Assembly: GCA_011390955.1 (NCBI GenBank)
Contig: JAABRM010000056.1
Coordinates: 1 to 47,850, forward strand
Direction of reading: 5' to 3'
Length of the DNA stretch: 47,850 bases
From: Oscillatoriales cyanobacterium
GTDB taxonomy: Bacteria; Cyanobacteriota; Cyanobacteriia; Cyanobacteriales; Laspinemataceae
Shown piece by piece: positions 10,246 to 19,239 of the stretch. The notes below the pieces were generated by a model. It did not search any database. It saw only the letters and a list, made by a program, of their open reading frames with translations, and was not told where the DNA came from. Both the position numbers and the translations under genes were made by a program. Numbering within the stretch: the first letter of the stretch is position 1; each line of letters begins with the position of its first letter.

Positions 10246-10510
10246 TAAAGTTAAGTCATCAAACCTTGGAAAAATGGCGGAAAAGACTAGAAACGATCTA
10301 GACAAAATCCCTTAAAATGTGGTGGATTTAAAGAGTCACTGTCAAATGTCGATTTTAAATCACTATCGACCTTTACGGCACTTTCCGCCAATACAGGTCT
10401 AGATAGGACGGCTCGGCATTGACGAAATTAAACAAATAGAATCTTAGAATCTACAGCATTTTTACCAAATCTGGATCGAGGAAGCAACCAACCACCAACA
10501 GCTAACAGCT

Positions 10511-10620
10511 AACAGGCAACAGGCAACAGGCAACAGGCAACAGGCAACAGGCAACAGGCAACAGGCAACAGGCAATATTCCTTCTTCCTTCCCGTTCCCC
10601 GTTCCCCGTTCCCCGTTCCC
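10511..10620. repeat. Two heptamer tandem arrays: AACAGGC x9 and GTTCCCC x4
   Basis: Nine exact units of AACAGGC run from 10511 to 10573, preceded by AACAGCT variants. About four units of GTTCCCC follow at 10594-10620. Both have a 7-bp period but unrelated sequence. They fill the spacer upstream of carB, whose transcript may start downstream of them. The segment 10246-10500 shows no gene. Confidence 0.95.
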
Positions 10621-10710
10621 TAATAACTGATAGCTAACAAAAGATTTGCGTAAGTCCTGAAGAGCAAATAATTCTACTTAGTCAAAAATATTCCGTGGGA
10701 GTATATACTT

Positions 10711-13700
10711 ATGCCTCGTCGCGACGACATCAAAAAAATTCTCCTCATTGGTTCGGGCCCGATTATTATTGGTCAAGCTTGCGAGTTTGACTACAGCGGC
10801 ACCCAAGCGTGCAAAGCCTTGAGAGAAGAAGGATACGAGGTGGTGCTGGTCAACTCCAACCCAGCCACCATTATGACCGATCCGGAAACTGCCGACCGGA
10901 CTTATGTGGAGCCCCTGACCCCAGAGATGGTGGAAAAGGTGATCGCTAAAGAACGTCCCGATGCCATGCTACCCACAATGGGGGGTCAAACCGCTTTGAA
11001 CATAGCGGTTGACCTGTCTAAAAATGGCGTATTAGACAAGTATGGCGTTGAACTGATTGGGGCAAAGCTACCCGCGATCGAAAAAGCCGAAGACCGACAG
11101 CTTTTTAAAGAAGCAATGGACAAAATCGGTCTGCAAAGTTGCCCGTCAGGAATTGCCCATAATATTGATGATGCCAAGGCGGTGGCGCAACAAATTGGCA
11201 GTTATCCGCTAATTATCCGTCCGGCTTTTACCCTAGGGGGGACTGGTGGGGGCATTGCCTATAACCAAGAAGAATTTGAAGAAATGGCTCAAGCGGGGAT
11301 CGATGCTTCCCCGGTTTCCGAGATTTTGATTGAGCAATCTCTGCTGGGTTGGAAAGAGTTTGAGCTTGAGGTGATGCGGGATCTGGCGGACAATGTGGTG
11401 ATTATTTGCTCCATTGAAAACTTCGATCCGATGGGGGTGCATACGGGGGATTCGATTACGGTTGCCCCAGCCCAAACTCTGACGGATAAAGAATATCAGC
11501 GGTTGCGGGATGCTTCGATCGCGATTATTCGGGAAATTGGCGTAGAAACTGGGGGCTCAAATATTCAGTTTGGGGTCAATCCGGTGAATGGGGATGTGAT
11601 GGTGATTGAGATGAACCCACGGGTGTCTCGGTCTTCGGCATTAGCCTCCAAAGCTACGGGATTCCCGATCGCCAAATTTGCGGCTAAATTAGCGGTGGGC
11701 TACACTTTGCCGGAAATTTCTAACGATATTACCCAAAAAACCCCAGCCAGCTTTGAACCCACCATTGACTATGTGGTGACAAAAATTCCTCGGTTTGCCT
11801 TCGAGAAATTCCCCGGAAGCAAGCCCGTGTTAACTACCCAGATGAAGTCCGTGGGCGAAGCAATGGCGATCGGGCGGACGTTCCAAGAATCGTTACAAAA
11901 AGCCTTAAGGAGTTTGGAAATTGGTCGCTTTGGTTGGGGGTGCGATCGCGACGAAGTGCTCCCCAGCTTGGGACAAATTAGCGCCGGGTTGCGTACCCCC
12001 AACCCAGACCGCATTTTCACCGTGCGTCATGCGATGCTCATGGGCATGAGTAATCAAGAAATCTATGAAATCACCGGCATTGACCCGTGGTTCTTAGATA
12101 AAATGAGCGATTTACTGGAAACCGAAAAATTCCTCAAACGCACTCCCCTGAAAAATCTCACCCAAGAGCTTATGTTTGAGATTAAGCGTCAGGGATATAG
12201 CGATCGGCAAATTGCTTATGCCACCAAGACCACCGAGGACCAAGTGCGGGTTTACCGGAAACAAATCGGCGTCACCCCCGTGTACAAACTGGTAGACACC
12301 TGTGCCGCTGAATTTGAAGCTTACACGCCCTATTATTACTCCACCTACGAAGCGGAATCAGAAGTCAGAAGCTCCGACAAACCCAAGGTGATGATTCTCG
12401 GTGGTGGTCCTAACCGCATTGGTCAAGGGATTGAATTTGACTACTGCTGCTGTCATGCTTCTTATGCTCTGCGGGCTAATGGCTATGAAACCATCATGGT
12501 CAACTCCAACCCGGAAACCGTATCCACGGACTACGACACCTCAGACCGGCTTTACTTTGAACCCCTGACCAAAGAGGATGTGCTGAATATTATTGAAGCG
12601 GAAAATCCTCAAGGGATTATTATTCAGTTTGGCGGTCAAACCCCGTTGAAATTGGCGGTGCCCATTGAGAAGGCCCTGAACGATCCAGAAACCTACGGCT
12701 TAACCCCCGGACTCGATACGAAAATTTGGGGTACTTCTCCTGACTCGATTGATATTGCCGAAGACCGGGAGCGCTTTGAAAAAATTCTCCGAGAACTGAA
12801 TATTAAGCAGCCCCCCAACGGTCTTGCCCGCAGCTACGAAGAAGCCCTGGCGATCGCGCAAAAAATCGGCTATCCCGTGGTGGTGCGTCCGTCTTATGTG
12901 TTAGGGGGACGGGCAATGGAAATCGTTTACTCCGATAGTGAACTGGAACGGTACATGACCCTCGCGGTACAGGTGGAACCAGACCATCCGATTTTAATTG
13001 ATGGCTTCTTGGAAAATGCCATTGAGGTGGATGTGGATGCGATCGCTGATGCTACGGGCAATGTAGTCATTGGCGGCATCATGGAACATATCGAACAAGC
13101 CGGGGTTCACTCTGGGGACTCCGCTTGTTCCATTCCGGCGATCACCCTATCCCCCTCGGTGATGAATAAGATCCGCACTTGGACTTATCAAATTGCCAAA
13201 GCCCTCAAAGTGGTGGGGTTGATGAATATCCAATATGCCGTTGTCGGGACTAGCGGCTATGACCCGCAAGTTTATATCCTGGAAGCCAACCCCCGCGCTT
13301 CTCGGACCGTGCCCTTTGTCTCCAAGGCGATCGGCGTCCCCTTGGCGAAACTAGCCTCTCGGATCATGACTGGGGAAACCCTACAATCTCTCGGATTTAC
13401 CGCTGAAGTCATCCCCGAACATATTGCCGTGAAAGAAGCGGTGTTGCCCTTTAACAAATTCCCTGGTGCCGATACCCTGCTTGGCCCTGAAATGCGTTCT
13501 ACCGGCGAAGTAATGGGCATTGACATGGATTTTGGCAAAGCATTTGCTAAAGCAGAGATGGCCGCAAGTGTGAAACTAGCTACCGGAGGGACGGTGTTTG
13601 TTTCTATGAGCGATCGCGACAAAAATGCCGTTGTCCCCGTGGTCAAGGAGTTAGTCCAGTTAGGCTTTAAAGTAGTGGCCACCTCCGGGACGCGGCGAGT

Positions 13701-13983
13701 TTTACAGGAAAACGGCATTACTGATGTGGATTTAGTGTTGAAAATCTATGAAGGTCGCCCGAATGTGATCGACTGGATTAAGAATGAGAACATTCAATTT
13801 ATTATCAACACTCCCTCTGGGGAAGATGCCCAAGCGGAAGGACGACGCATTCGTCGCACTGCCCTGGATTATAAACTGCCGATTATTACCACCATTGCCG
13901 GTGCCAAGGCGACGGTAGCCGCCATTCGCACCTTGAAGTCTGCACCCCTAGAGGTGAAAGCACTTCAAGAATATATTGGTTAG
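10711..13983 (+). CDS. carB: Carbamoyl-phosphate synthase large subunit
   Basis: Makes carbamoyl phosphate from ammonia (supplied by CarA from glutamine), bicarbonate and two ATP, for arginine and pyrimidine synthesis in the cytoplasm. At 1090 residues it is close to the usual length (about 1070-1100). It shows the internal duplication: two preATP-grasp/ATP-grasp halves, starting at [20 protein letters not shown] and at [20 protein letters not shown] (about 560). Each half has the phosphate-loop motif ([18 protein letters not shown]) and a metal-binding EMNPR or EANPR segment. An oligomerisation domain lies between them and an MGS-like allosteric domain at about 940-1085. GGGAG lies upstream of the ATG. 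carA is not adjacent, as is usual in cyanobacteria. A terminator follows. Confidence 0.98.
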   Translation: MPRRDDIKKILLIGSGPIIIGQACEFDYSGTQACKALREEGYEVVLVNSNPATIMTDPETADRTYVEPLTPEMVEKVIAKERPDAMLPTMGGQTALNIAVDLSKNGVLDKYGVELIGAKLPAIEKAEDRQLFKEAMDKIGLQSCPSGIAHNIDDAKAVAQQIGSYPLIIRPAFTLGGTGGGIAYNQEEFEEMAQAGIDASPVSEILIEQSLLGWKEFELEVMRDLADNVVIICSIENFDPMGVHTGDSITVAPAQTLTDKEYQRLRDASIAIIREIGVETGGSNIQFGVNPVNGDVMVIEMNPRVSRSSALASKATGFPIAKFAAKLAVGYTLPEISNDITQKTPASFEPTIDYVVTKIPRFAFEKFPGSKPVLTTQMKSVGEAMAIGRTFQESLQKALRSLEIGRFGWGCDRDEVLPSLGQISAGLRTPNPDRIFTVRHAMLMGMSNQEIYEITGIDPWFLDKMSDLLETEKFLKRTPLKNLTQELMFEIKRQGYSDRQIAYATKTTEDQVRVYRKQIGVTPVYKLVDTCAAEFEAYTPYYYSTYEAESEVRSSDKPKVMILGGGPNRIGQGIEFDYCCCHASYALRANGYETIMVNSNPETVSTDYDTSDRLYFEPLTKEDVLNIIEAENPQGIIIQFGGQTPLKLAVPIEKALNDPETYGLTPGLDTKIWGTSPDSIDIAEDRERFEKILRELNIKQPPNGLARSYEEALAIAQKIGYPVVVRPSYVLGGRAMEIVYSDSELERYMTLAVQVEPDHPILIDGFLENAIEVDVDAIADATGNVVIGGIMEHIEQAGVHSGDSACSIPAITLSPSVMNKIRTWTYQIAKALKVVGLMNIQYAVVGTSGYDPQVYILEANPRASRTVPFVSKAIGVPLAKLASRIMTGETLQSLGFTAEVIPEHIAVKEAVLPFNKFPGADTLLGPEMRSTGEVMGIDMDFGKAFAKAEMAASVKLATGGTVFVSMSDRDKNAVVPVVKELVQLGFKVVATSGTRRVLQENGITDVDLVLKIYEGRPNVIDWIKNENIQFIINTPSGEDAQAEGRRIRRTALDYKLPIITTIAGAKATVAAIRTLKSAPLEVKALQEYIG

Positions 13984-14018
13984 GTTAGTTGATTTTTTAA
14001 GGGTCTGAATTAAAGTAG

Positions 14019-14050
14019 AAACCCGGTTTTTCAAAGAAACCGGGTTTTTT
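14019..14050 (+). terminator. Rho-independent terminator after carB
   Basis: An 11-bp stem (AAACCCGGTTT / AAACCGGGTTT) with a 7-base loop is followed by a T run, 36 bp after the carB stop. The stem sequence is a dispersed cyanobacterial type; a relative lies behind thiC at 42516. Confidence 0.85.
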
Positions 14051-14825
14051 GTTTATTAATTTTTTCTAAAATTATTTTCCCTTTACTTCGTCACTTTTTT
14101 CTACACAAGATTTTTATCCAAATAATCAGTAATTCTTACGCAAATCATCAGAAAAACCAATGAATTTAGTCAGTTTTTCCCGGATTTTCTGCGGCGGAGA
14201 TATCCGAATTAGCATAAACTGATCTTTCTAAGTTCTCTAAAAAGCCAAGTTACTCAAAAATAACAGAGTATTCACTTGATATACACATCATTAGCAAATT
14301 TCCCGAAATCCCCCGGAAAACCCTGAGATAGCAAGCATAATCATGGCCGATCGCCCTCTCATTGATGGTGGGGGATCGGCCATGACGGATCCGGGTCACT
14401 GACAAAAAATCTTCAAAATGTTTCCCATGATGCATTTATCTGGCTGATTCCTGGGTAATCTCTAGCATAATTATGACGTTTCTGAGGGGAAAGGGCGCAG
14501 AGGACTAGACAATTTTTTAATAAATGTTACAATTGTTAACAAAGGAGCGATCGCTCAGACAAATCACGACATCCTCTGCCGAGAATATATGCAAACCTTG
14601 ACATTTTACTCACCAAACGTATCCCTAGGCAAAGGAAACCAAGCGGTACATCAGTTATTGCTCTCTTCCATTGAAATCCATTGTGCATCTACCGATCTTA
14701 GCACAAATTCCTCTAAAACAGACTCGTGACCGTTGTTTTTTCACCGGGAAAATTTTATTTTCCATTAATTCTCTTGTTTAACTTTTTAATTTATAGTTGT
14801 CAGGAAAAAGCTCAGGAAAATTATA
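14051..14825. other. Long spacer before the sigma-factor gene, with one strong hairpin
   Basis: About 775 bp without a convincing gene. The one clear structure is a perfect 12-bp inverted repeat (TCATGGCCGATC / GATCGGCCATGA) at 14341-14385 with a 21-base loop and no T run. A 46-codon ORF at 14588-14728 has no family resemblance. The spacer probably carries the promoter of the sigma-factor gene, which I cannot place with confidence. Confidence 0.5.
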
Positions 14826-14999
14826 GTGTCAATCCCTGAAAATCCTGATAGATTAATATTTTCCAACAGCGGCGATCGCGCTTGTATCGAGTTAATTTCG
14901 CTGGATTCGGTTAGGTTGTTAGACCAGTTGATTAAAATGCCTGATTTGCCTCCTAATTTGCCTAAATTGTCGTTAATCATAATTAATTTATTGCCATGA
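14826..14999 (+). CDS. Small ORF (57 aa) overlapping the sigma-factor start by ATGA
   Basis: A GTG at 14826 with AGGA eight bases upstream opens a 57-codon frame that ends in TGA at 14997-14999, overlapping the sigma-factor ATG (14996-14998) as ATGA. The peptide is mixed and protein-like ([20 protein letters not shown], then a PPNLP turn and a hydrophobic end). The sigma-factor ATG has no good ribosome site of its own, so translational coupling is plausible. I do not recognise a family. It could be a leader peptide, a small sigma regulator or chance; the opposite strand is also open here, which weakens the case. Confidence 0.4.
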   Translation: MSIPENPDRLIFSNSGDRACIELISLDSVRLLDQLIKMPDLPPNLPKLSLIIINLLP

Positions 15000-15952
15000 A
15001 CATCCGTCAAACTTCTACAGACTTAGTACGCACCTATCTCCGAGAAATTGGTAAGGTTCCTTTGTTGACCCACGAACAAGAAATTGTTTTGGGTAAGCAG
15101 GTGCAGCGCTTAACTTCCCTGCAAGTTATTAAACAAGAACTGGCGGAAAAATTAGATCGCGAACCCACCGATGCAGAATGGGCGATCGCTGCCGAAATTA
15201 CCGAGGCCGACCTGTCTCAAGCGATCGCCCAAGGTAAAATTGCCAAGCGAAAAATGGTGGAAGCGAATTTGCGTTTAGTGGTTTCCGTGGCGAAAAAATA
15301 TATTAAACGCAATGTGGATTTGCTGGATTTAATTCAAGAAGGCACCATTGGAATGCAGCGCGGTGTGGAAAAGTTCGATCCCAGTAAAGGTTATCGCTTT
15401 TCCACTTACGCCTACTGGTGGATTCGCCAAGCCATTACCCGGGCGATCGCCGAAAAAGGTCGCACCATTCGTCTGCCAATTCACATTACGGAAAAACTGA
15501 ATAAAATTAAAAAAGCCCAACGGCAACTCTCCCAAAAACTGGGTCGGGCAGCCACCATTGATGAGTTGGCTACGGAACTGGAAATGACCGGCAAGCAAAT
15601 TCGGGAATACCTGGAACGAGCAAGACATCCTTTGTCCCTGGATTTACGAGTCGGTGATAACCAGGATACGGAACTGGGAGAACTGCTGGAAGATCGCGGC
15701 CAGTCTCCGGAAGATTATGCCACTCAAGCTTCTTTGCGATCGGACTTGGAAAACATGATGGCGGAATTAACTGCCCAACAAAGAGAAGTCCTCGCCTTGC
15801 GATTTGGCTTGGAAGACGGACAGAGCATGACTTTGGCCAAAATCGGCGATCGGCTAAAAATTAGTCGGGAACGGGTGCGGCAAATTGAGCGGGAAGCTCT
15901 GGCGAAATTACGCAAGCGCAAAGCGGATATGAACGAATATGTCGCCAGCTAA
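14996..15952 (+). CDS. Group 2 RNA polymerase sigma factor (SigB/SigD-like)
   Basis: Non-essential sigma-70-family factor of 318 residues that directs RNA polymerase to alternative promoter sets. Region 1.2 starts at [20 protein letters not shown]. Region 2 holds the core-binding [20 protein letters not shown] and the -10 recognition segment [13 protein letters not shown]. Region 3 follows [15 protein letters not shown], and region 4 ends in the -35 helix-turn-helix ([15 protein letters not shown]). The short N-terminus, lacking region 1.1, and the length match cyanobacterial group 2 factors rather than the principal SigA; telling SigB from SigD needs a tree. The start overlaps a small upstream ORF. 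Group 2 factors in cyanobacteria usually act in stress, dark or nutrient responses (family knowledge). Confidence 0.93.
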   Translation: MNIRQTSTDLVRTYLREIGKVPLLTHEQEIVLGKQVQRLTSLQVIKQELAEKLDREPTDAEWAIAAEITEADLSQAIAQGKIAKRKMVEANLRLVVSVAKKYIKRNVDLLDLIQEGTIGMQRGVEKFDPSKGYRFSTYAYWWIRQAITRAIAEKGRTIRLPIHITEKLNKIKKAQRQLSQKLGRAATIDELATELEMTGKQIREYLERARHPLSLDLRVGDNQDTELGELLEDRGQSPEDYATQASLRSDLENMMAELTAQQREVLALRFGLEDGQSMTLAKIGDRLKISRERVRQIEREALAKLRKRKADMNEYVAS

Positions 15953-15989
15953 CTCTTGCATAAAATCCGGTAATTTCCGGTAATAGACT

Positions 15990-16019
15990 GTAGGGTGGGC
16001 AAAACTTTGCCCACCCTAC
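15990..16019. repeat. Perfect 14-bp palindrome (GTAGGGTGGGCAAA)
   Basis: GTAGGGTGGGCAAA and its exact complement are separated by two bases, 37 bp after the sigma-factor stop. This is a dispersed cyanobacterial palindrome type. It could also act as a weak terminator, but no T run follows. Confidence 0.75.
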
Positions 16020-16103
16020 TACATTAATGGGCAAAATTTTCTCAACCTACTGGTAGATTTAAAATAAAAAGTTAGAATATTAGTAGAAAACCCGTCTAGG
16101 GGA

Positions 16104-16136
16104 GATCGGTTACTCCTACCTGCGGAGTAACCGATC
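16104..16136. repeat. Perfect 13-bp stem, 7-base loop
   Basis: GATCGGTTACTCC pairs with GGAGTAACCGATC around TACCTGC, about 95 bp upstream of the DUF760 gene. There is no T run. It may be a dispersed palindrome or a structured 5' leader element. Confidence 0.6.
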
Positions 16137-16231
16137 GTTGCTAAATTAAAAATGAGCTTACTGAAAAGTCTTTGATAAGAATATCCTTTAGCAATTTGTC
16201 AGCAGGTCTTTGATCTCGGAGGTTATGCACC

Positions 16232-16582
16232 ATGAATAATTCGTCGAATCAATTTCCAGAATCGGCCAACCATGACCGTGAGGGCAATAATTTGCTCTGG
16301 CAATATGTCCAATCCATGAGTCCAGAAACCATTTCTCAGTTATCTCAACCCAGTACCAATGAAGTATTTCAAGTGATTGAGCGGAACATTATGGGACTGC
16401 TGGGAAATTTACCCCCAGAACATTTCGGGATGATGGTGACTACCAGTCGCGAACATTTGGGCAGATTATTGGCTTCGGCGATGATGAGCGGTTATTTCTT
16501 GAGGAATGCCGAACAACGGATGTCTTTTGAGCGATCGCTCCAAGTCAGCGATCCGAAATCCTCTCACGGGGATCGGTTTTAA
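16232..16582 (+). CDS. DUF760 family protein
   Basis: A 116-residue soluble protein of the DUF760 family, conserved in cyanobacteria and plastid-bearing plants. The diagnostic core is visible: LLWQYVQSMSPETISQLS, then ERNIMGLLGNLPPEHF, then TTSREHLGRLLASAMMSGYF and LRNAEQRMSFE. The start has a strong GGAGG nine bases before the ATG. No enzymatic motif is present and the molecular function is not established. It is monocistronic as far as spacing shows. Confidence 0.88.
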   Translation: MNNSSNQFPESANHDREGNNLLWQYVQSMSPETISQLSQPSTNEVFQVIERNIMGLLGNLPPEHFGMMVTTSREHLGRLLASAMMSGYFLRNAEQRMSFERSLQVSDPKSSHGDRF

Positions 16583-16800
16583 ACTGATTCGGTTGGATTG
16601 TGATTCCGTTGACTCTACGATCCCAGTCATTTATGTCCGGTAAACCCGCATTGTTGATATTCTCAACATCGCCACCAGCGAGCAAGGCAGGGGCAGGCTC
16701 CCAGAACAGTCTGCCTAATTTTGTTTTGGTCAATTGACGAAATCTGCTCACGAAATCTGCTAACTCAACCTGCTAACTCAAGCAAAAATCAGAAATACCC

Positions 16801-17208
16801 ATGAGTGAAACCCTGACAACGATTCCCCATAAATTTATTGGGGTTGCCGTGATTTGGAACGATCGCGGACAAATTTTAATTGACCGCCGCAAAGCATCTG
16901 GACTTCACGGCGGTTTATGGGAATTTCCCGGCGGCAAAATTGAACCGGGAGAAACGGTAGAAGCTTGTATTCAGCGAGAAATTCGGGAAGAGTTAGGAAT
17001 TGCGATCGCCGTAGAGGCGCACTTGATTACTGTAGAGCACGCTTATTCTCATTTTCGAGTTTCCCTGATGGTGCATCATTGCCGTCACTTGGCGGGGGAA
17101 CCGCAACTGTTAGAATGTGATGAAGTTCGCTGGGTCAACTTGGATCGGTTGGATCAATTTCCCTTTCCCGAAGCAAATGTAAAGATTATTGAGGCGTTGA
17201 AGGGCTAA
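16801..17208 (+). CDS. mutT: Nudix hydrolase, MutT-type 8-oxo-dGTP diphosphatase
   Basis: Sanitises the nucleotide pool by hydrolysing oxidised purine triphosphates. At 135 residues it is close to E. coli MutT (129). The Nudix box is complete (GGKIEPGE, then REIREELGI), placing the metal-binding glutamates. The N-terminal strand IGVAVIWNDRGQILIDRR and the FPGGKIEPGE context are MutT-typical. The 3' end overlaps the convergent cyclase gene by 23 bp, so the two transcripts must share antisense sequence. Substrate choice within the Nudix family is inferred. Confidence 0.88.
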   Translation: MSETLTTIPHKFIGVAVIWNDRGQILIDRRKASGLHGGLWEFPGGKIEPGETVEACIQREIREELGIAIAVEAHLITVEHAYSHFRVSLMVHHCRHLAGEPQLLECDEVRWVNLDRLDQFPFPEANVKIIEALKG

Positions 17209-19201
17209 CTAAAGCCAAAGATTTTTTGCCAACTAGCCAATAAGTGATCATTTCTCCCCGACCCTTGACCGAAATAGTTCCCCTGGGTTCTAAGATATAT
17301 TGGTTTTTTAAATGGGCATAAGTTGTTTCTGTCACCTGAATATAGCCCGGTTTGCCGTGAGATTCCATGCGAGAGGCCACATTCACCGCATCGCCCCACA
17401 GGTCATAAATAAATTTCTTGATGCCAATGACCCCGGCAATTACCGGGCCGGTGTTAATGCCAATGCGGATTTGCAGGTTATGGCCTAAATTGTTGGGTAC
17501 GTTGGCCATGTAAGCTTGCATTTCTAAGGCCATTTCCGCGATCGCGATCGCATGATCCCCACGGGCAATCGGTAATCCCCCGACCACCATATAAGCATCC
17601 CCAATGGTTTTAATTTTTTCTAAGCCATACTTTTCCGTCAACCCATCAAAGGCGGAGAAAATTTGATTTAGTCCGGCCACTAATTGCATCGGTTCCATCT
17701 CCGCCGAAAGACTGGTAAATCCGACAATATCCGCAAACAGAATGGTCACTTCTTCAAAATGTTCCGTGGGGGATTCATCTCTTTTTAAGCGATCGGCAAT
17801 TTCCACCGGCAAAATATTCAGTAAAAGTTCTTCCGATCGCTCTTTTTCTTGACTCAATTGCCGCGTGCGTTGTTCCACCCGGTTTTCTAATTCTTCATTC
17901 GCTAAACGTAAAGCTTCTACGGAATCTTTTAGTTGTGCGGTCATCCAATTAAAAGAACTGCCCAATCGATCCACTTCAATAATCGGACTAGGTTGAATAT
18001 ATTGATTCAAATCACCATCGGCCATCGCTTTTGAAGCTGTGGTAATTTGTTGGATGGGATCGGTAATCCATCTCACGGTCAACATCCCAAAAGCGATCGC
18101 CACAGCCAATGCCACCAAACACAACAAAAATGTATTGCGAGTATTCTCATTGATGCGATCCATAAAGTCCGCTTCCGGGACAACCACCACAATCAACCAA
18201 TTCAGCCCATATTCATCTCTCAGAGGAGAAACTTTCAGAAAATAGCGTTGATTTTCCAGTTGAAAAGCTAAAGGAATCGCCTTTTTAAGGTTGGGCAAAT
18301 CCTGAATTTGGCGGCGGAGAGACTCGATACTCGCACGCATAATGGGATCGCTACTTTCTTGGGCGGTCAGACGCTTTTGGGAACTATCTTTGCCCACAGT
18401 TAGGGGTTGGTCTGGCAAAGAACTAGCAATAAGTTCTCCCGAAGGTTCTATCACAAACACCTGACCGGACCGCCCCACCTGCAACGTCTGCAAAAAAACC
18501 TGAATTTGATCCAGTCCCATTTGACAAGTGAAAATCCCCAGCAAATTTCCCTGCTCATCGTAGTAGGGAGAACTGGCGTTAATTTGTAGTGAACCATAGC
18601 CAAAATTAATATAAACTTCACTCCAAGCGGCTCGATTATTTTGCCGCACCGTCTCATAAAGGGGACGCTTACGGACATCATAATTCGGAGTCTTTTTAGC
18701 CACCTCAGTGGGATTACCATTCTGGTCAAGTTGGTAATAAATTAAATCGCCGGTTCCCCATTCTAATTGTTCGGCCAGTTGGGGTTGTTCGTCCCCCACC
18801 GAACGGTTGACCCAGCCAATGCGTAAATATTGTCCATCCTCGTTCCCTATTCCCGCATGACCAATGGTGGGAAAACGCTGCACCTGGTTCCAAAAATAAC
18901 GCCGCAAATAGTCTCTATCGATGGCTAAGTCATAAAAATCTAGCAACCCTAACCGCGCCGCATCTTCATTGATTTGATTTACCAGGGGTGGTTTAGCCAG
19001 ATAGACTTGAACCCGCTCTCTAACTCGAGCACTAATTTCCCCTTGTAGCTGACCCACTAAGTCCGTGACAACCCGTTGACCGTTGCGGAAAGAAAGATAT
19101 CCCACTAAGCCAACGGTGGCGATAATTTGGAGCAGAAACGGGGCAATAAGAGTGGTGCGGAGCAAAAATTTGCCCGTACTGGCTGATTTGGGTAGGGTCA
19201 T
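17186..19201 (-). CDS. Membrane adenylate cyclase (dCache-HAMP-class III cyclase)
   Basis: Inner-membrane receptor cyclase of 671 residues making cAMP. It has one TM near 13-37, a large extracellular dCache-like sensor domain (to about 350), a second TM (about 355-378, LLCLVALAVAIAFGML), HAMP, a coiled coil, and a class III catalytic domain (about 481-655). Metal aspartates are Asp491 (FADIVGF) and Asp535 (TIGDAYM). The purine-selecting pair is Lys531 and Asp600 (IKTIGD, YDLWGD), which predicts ATP rather than GTP. The transition-state residues Asn607 and Arg611 (NVASRM) are present, so the domain should be active as a homodimer. The ligand is unknown. The 3' end overlaps mutT by 23 bp, and the ABC exporter gene ends 38 bp upstream of its start on the same strand. 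Confidence 0.93.
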   Translation of the reverse strand: MTLPKSASTGKFLLRTTLIAPFLLQIIATVGLVGYLSFRNGQRVVTDLVGQLQGEISARVRERVQVYLAKPPLVNQINEDAARLGLLDFYDLAIDRDYLRRYFWNQVQRFPTIGHAGIGNEDGQYLRIGWVNRSVGDEQPQLAEQLEWGTGDLIYYQLDQNGNPTEVAKKTPNYDVRKRPLYETVRQNNRAAWSEVYINFGYGSLQINASSPYYDEQGNLLGIFTCQMGLDQIQVFLQTLQVGRSGQVFVIEPSGELIASSLPDQPLTVGKDSSQKRLTAQESSDPIMRASIESLRRQIQDLPNLKKAIPLAFQLENQRYFLKVSPLRDEYGLNWLIVVVVPEADFMDRINENTRNTFLLCLVALAVAIAFGMLTVRWITDPIQQITTASKAMADGDLNQYIQPSPIIEVDRLGSSFNWMTAQLKDSVEALRLANEELENRVEQRTRQLSQEKERSEELLLNILPVEIADRLKRDESPTEHFEEVTILFADIVGFTSLSAEMEPMQLVAGLNQIFSAFDGLTEKYGLEKIKTIGDAYMVVGGLPIARGDHAIAIAEMALEMQAYMANVPNNLGHNLQIRIGINTGPVIAGVIGIKKFIYDLWGDAVNVASRMESHGKPGYIQVTETTYAHLKNQYILEPRGTISVKGRGEMITYWLVGKKSLALVSPSTPQ

Positions 19202-19239
19202 AAATTTGGCCGAGAAACATCTAACTTCTATCTAGTTTA

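Noticed and set aside
14588-14728. 46-codon frame in the sigma-factor leader
   Set aside because: No ribosome site and no recognisable features.
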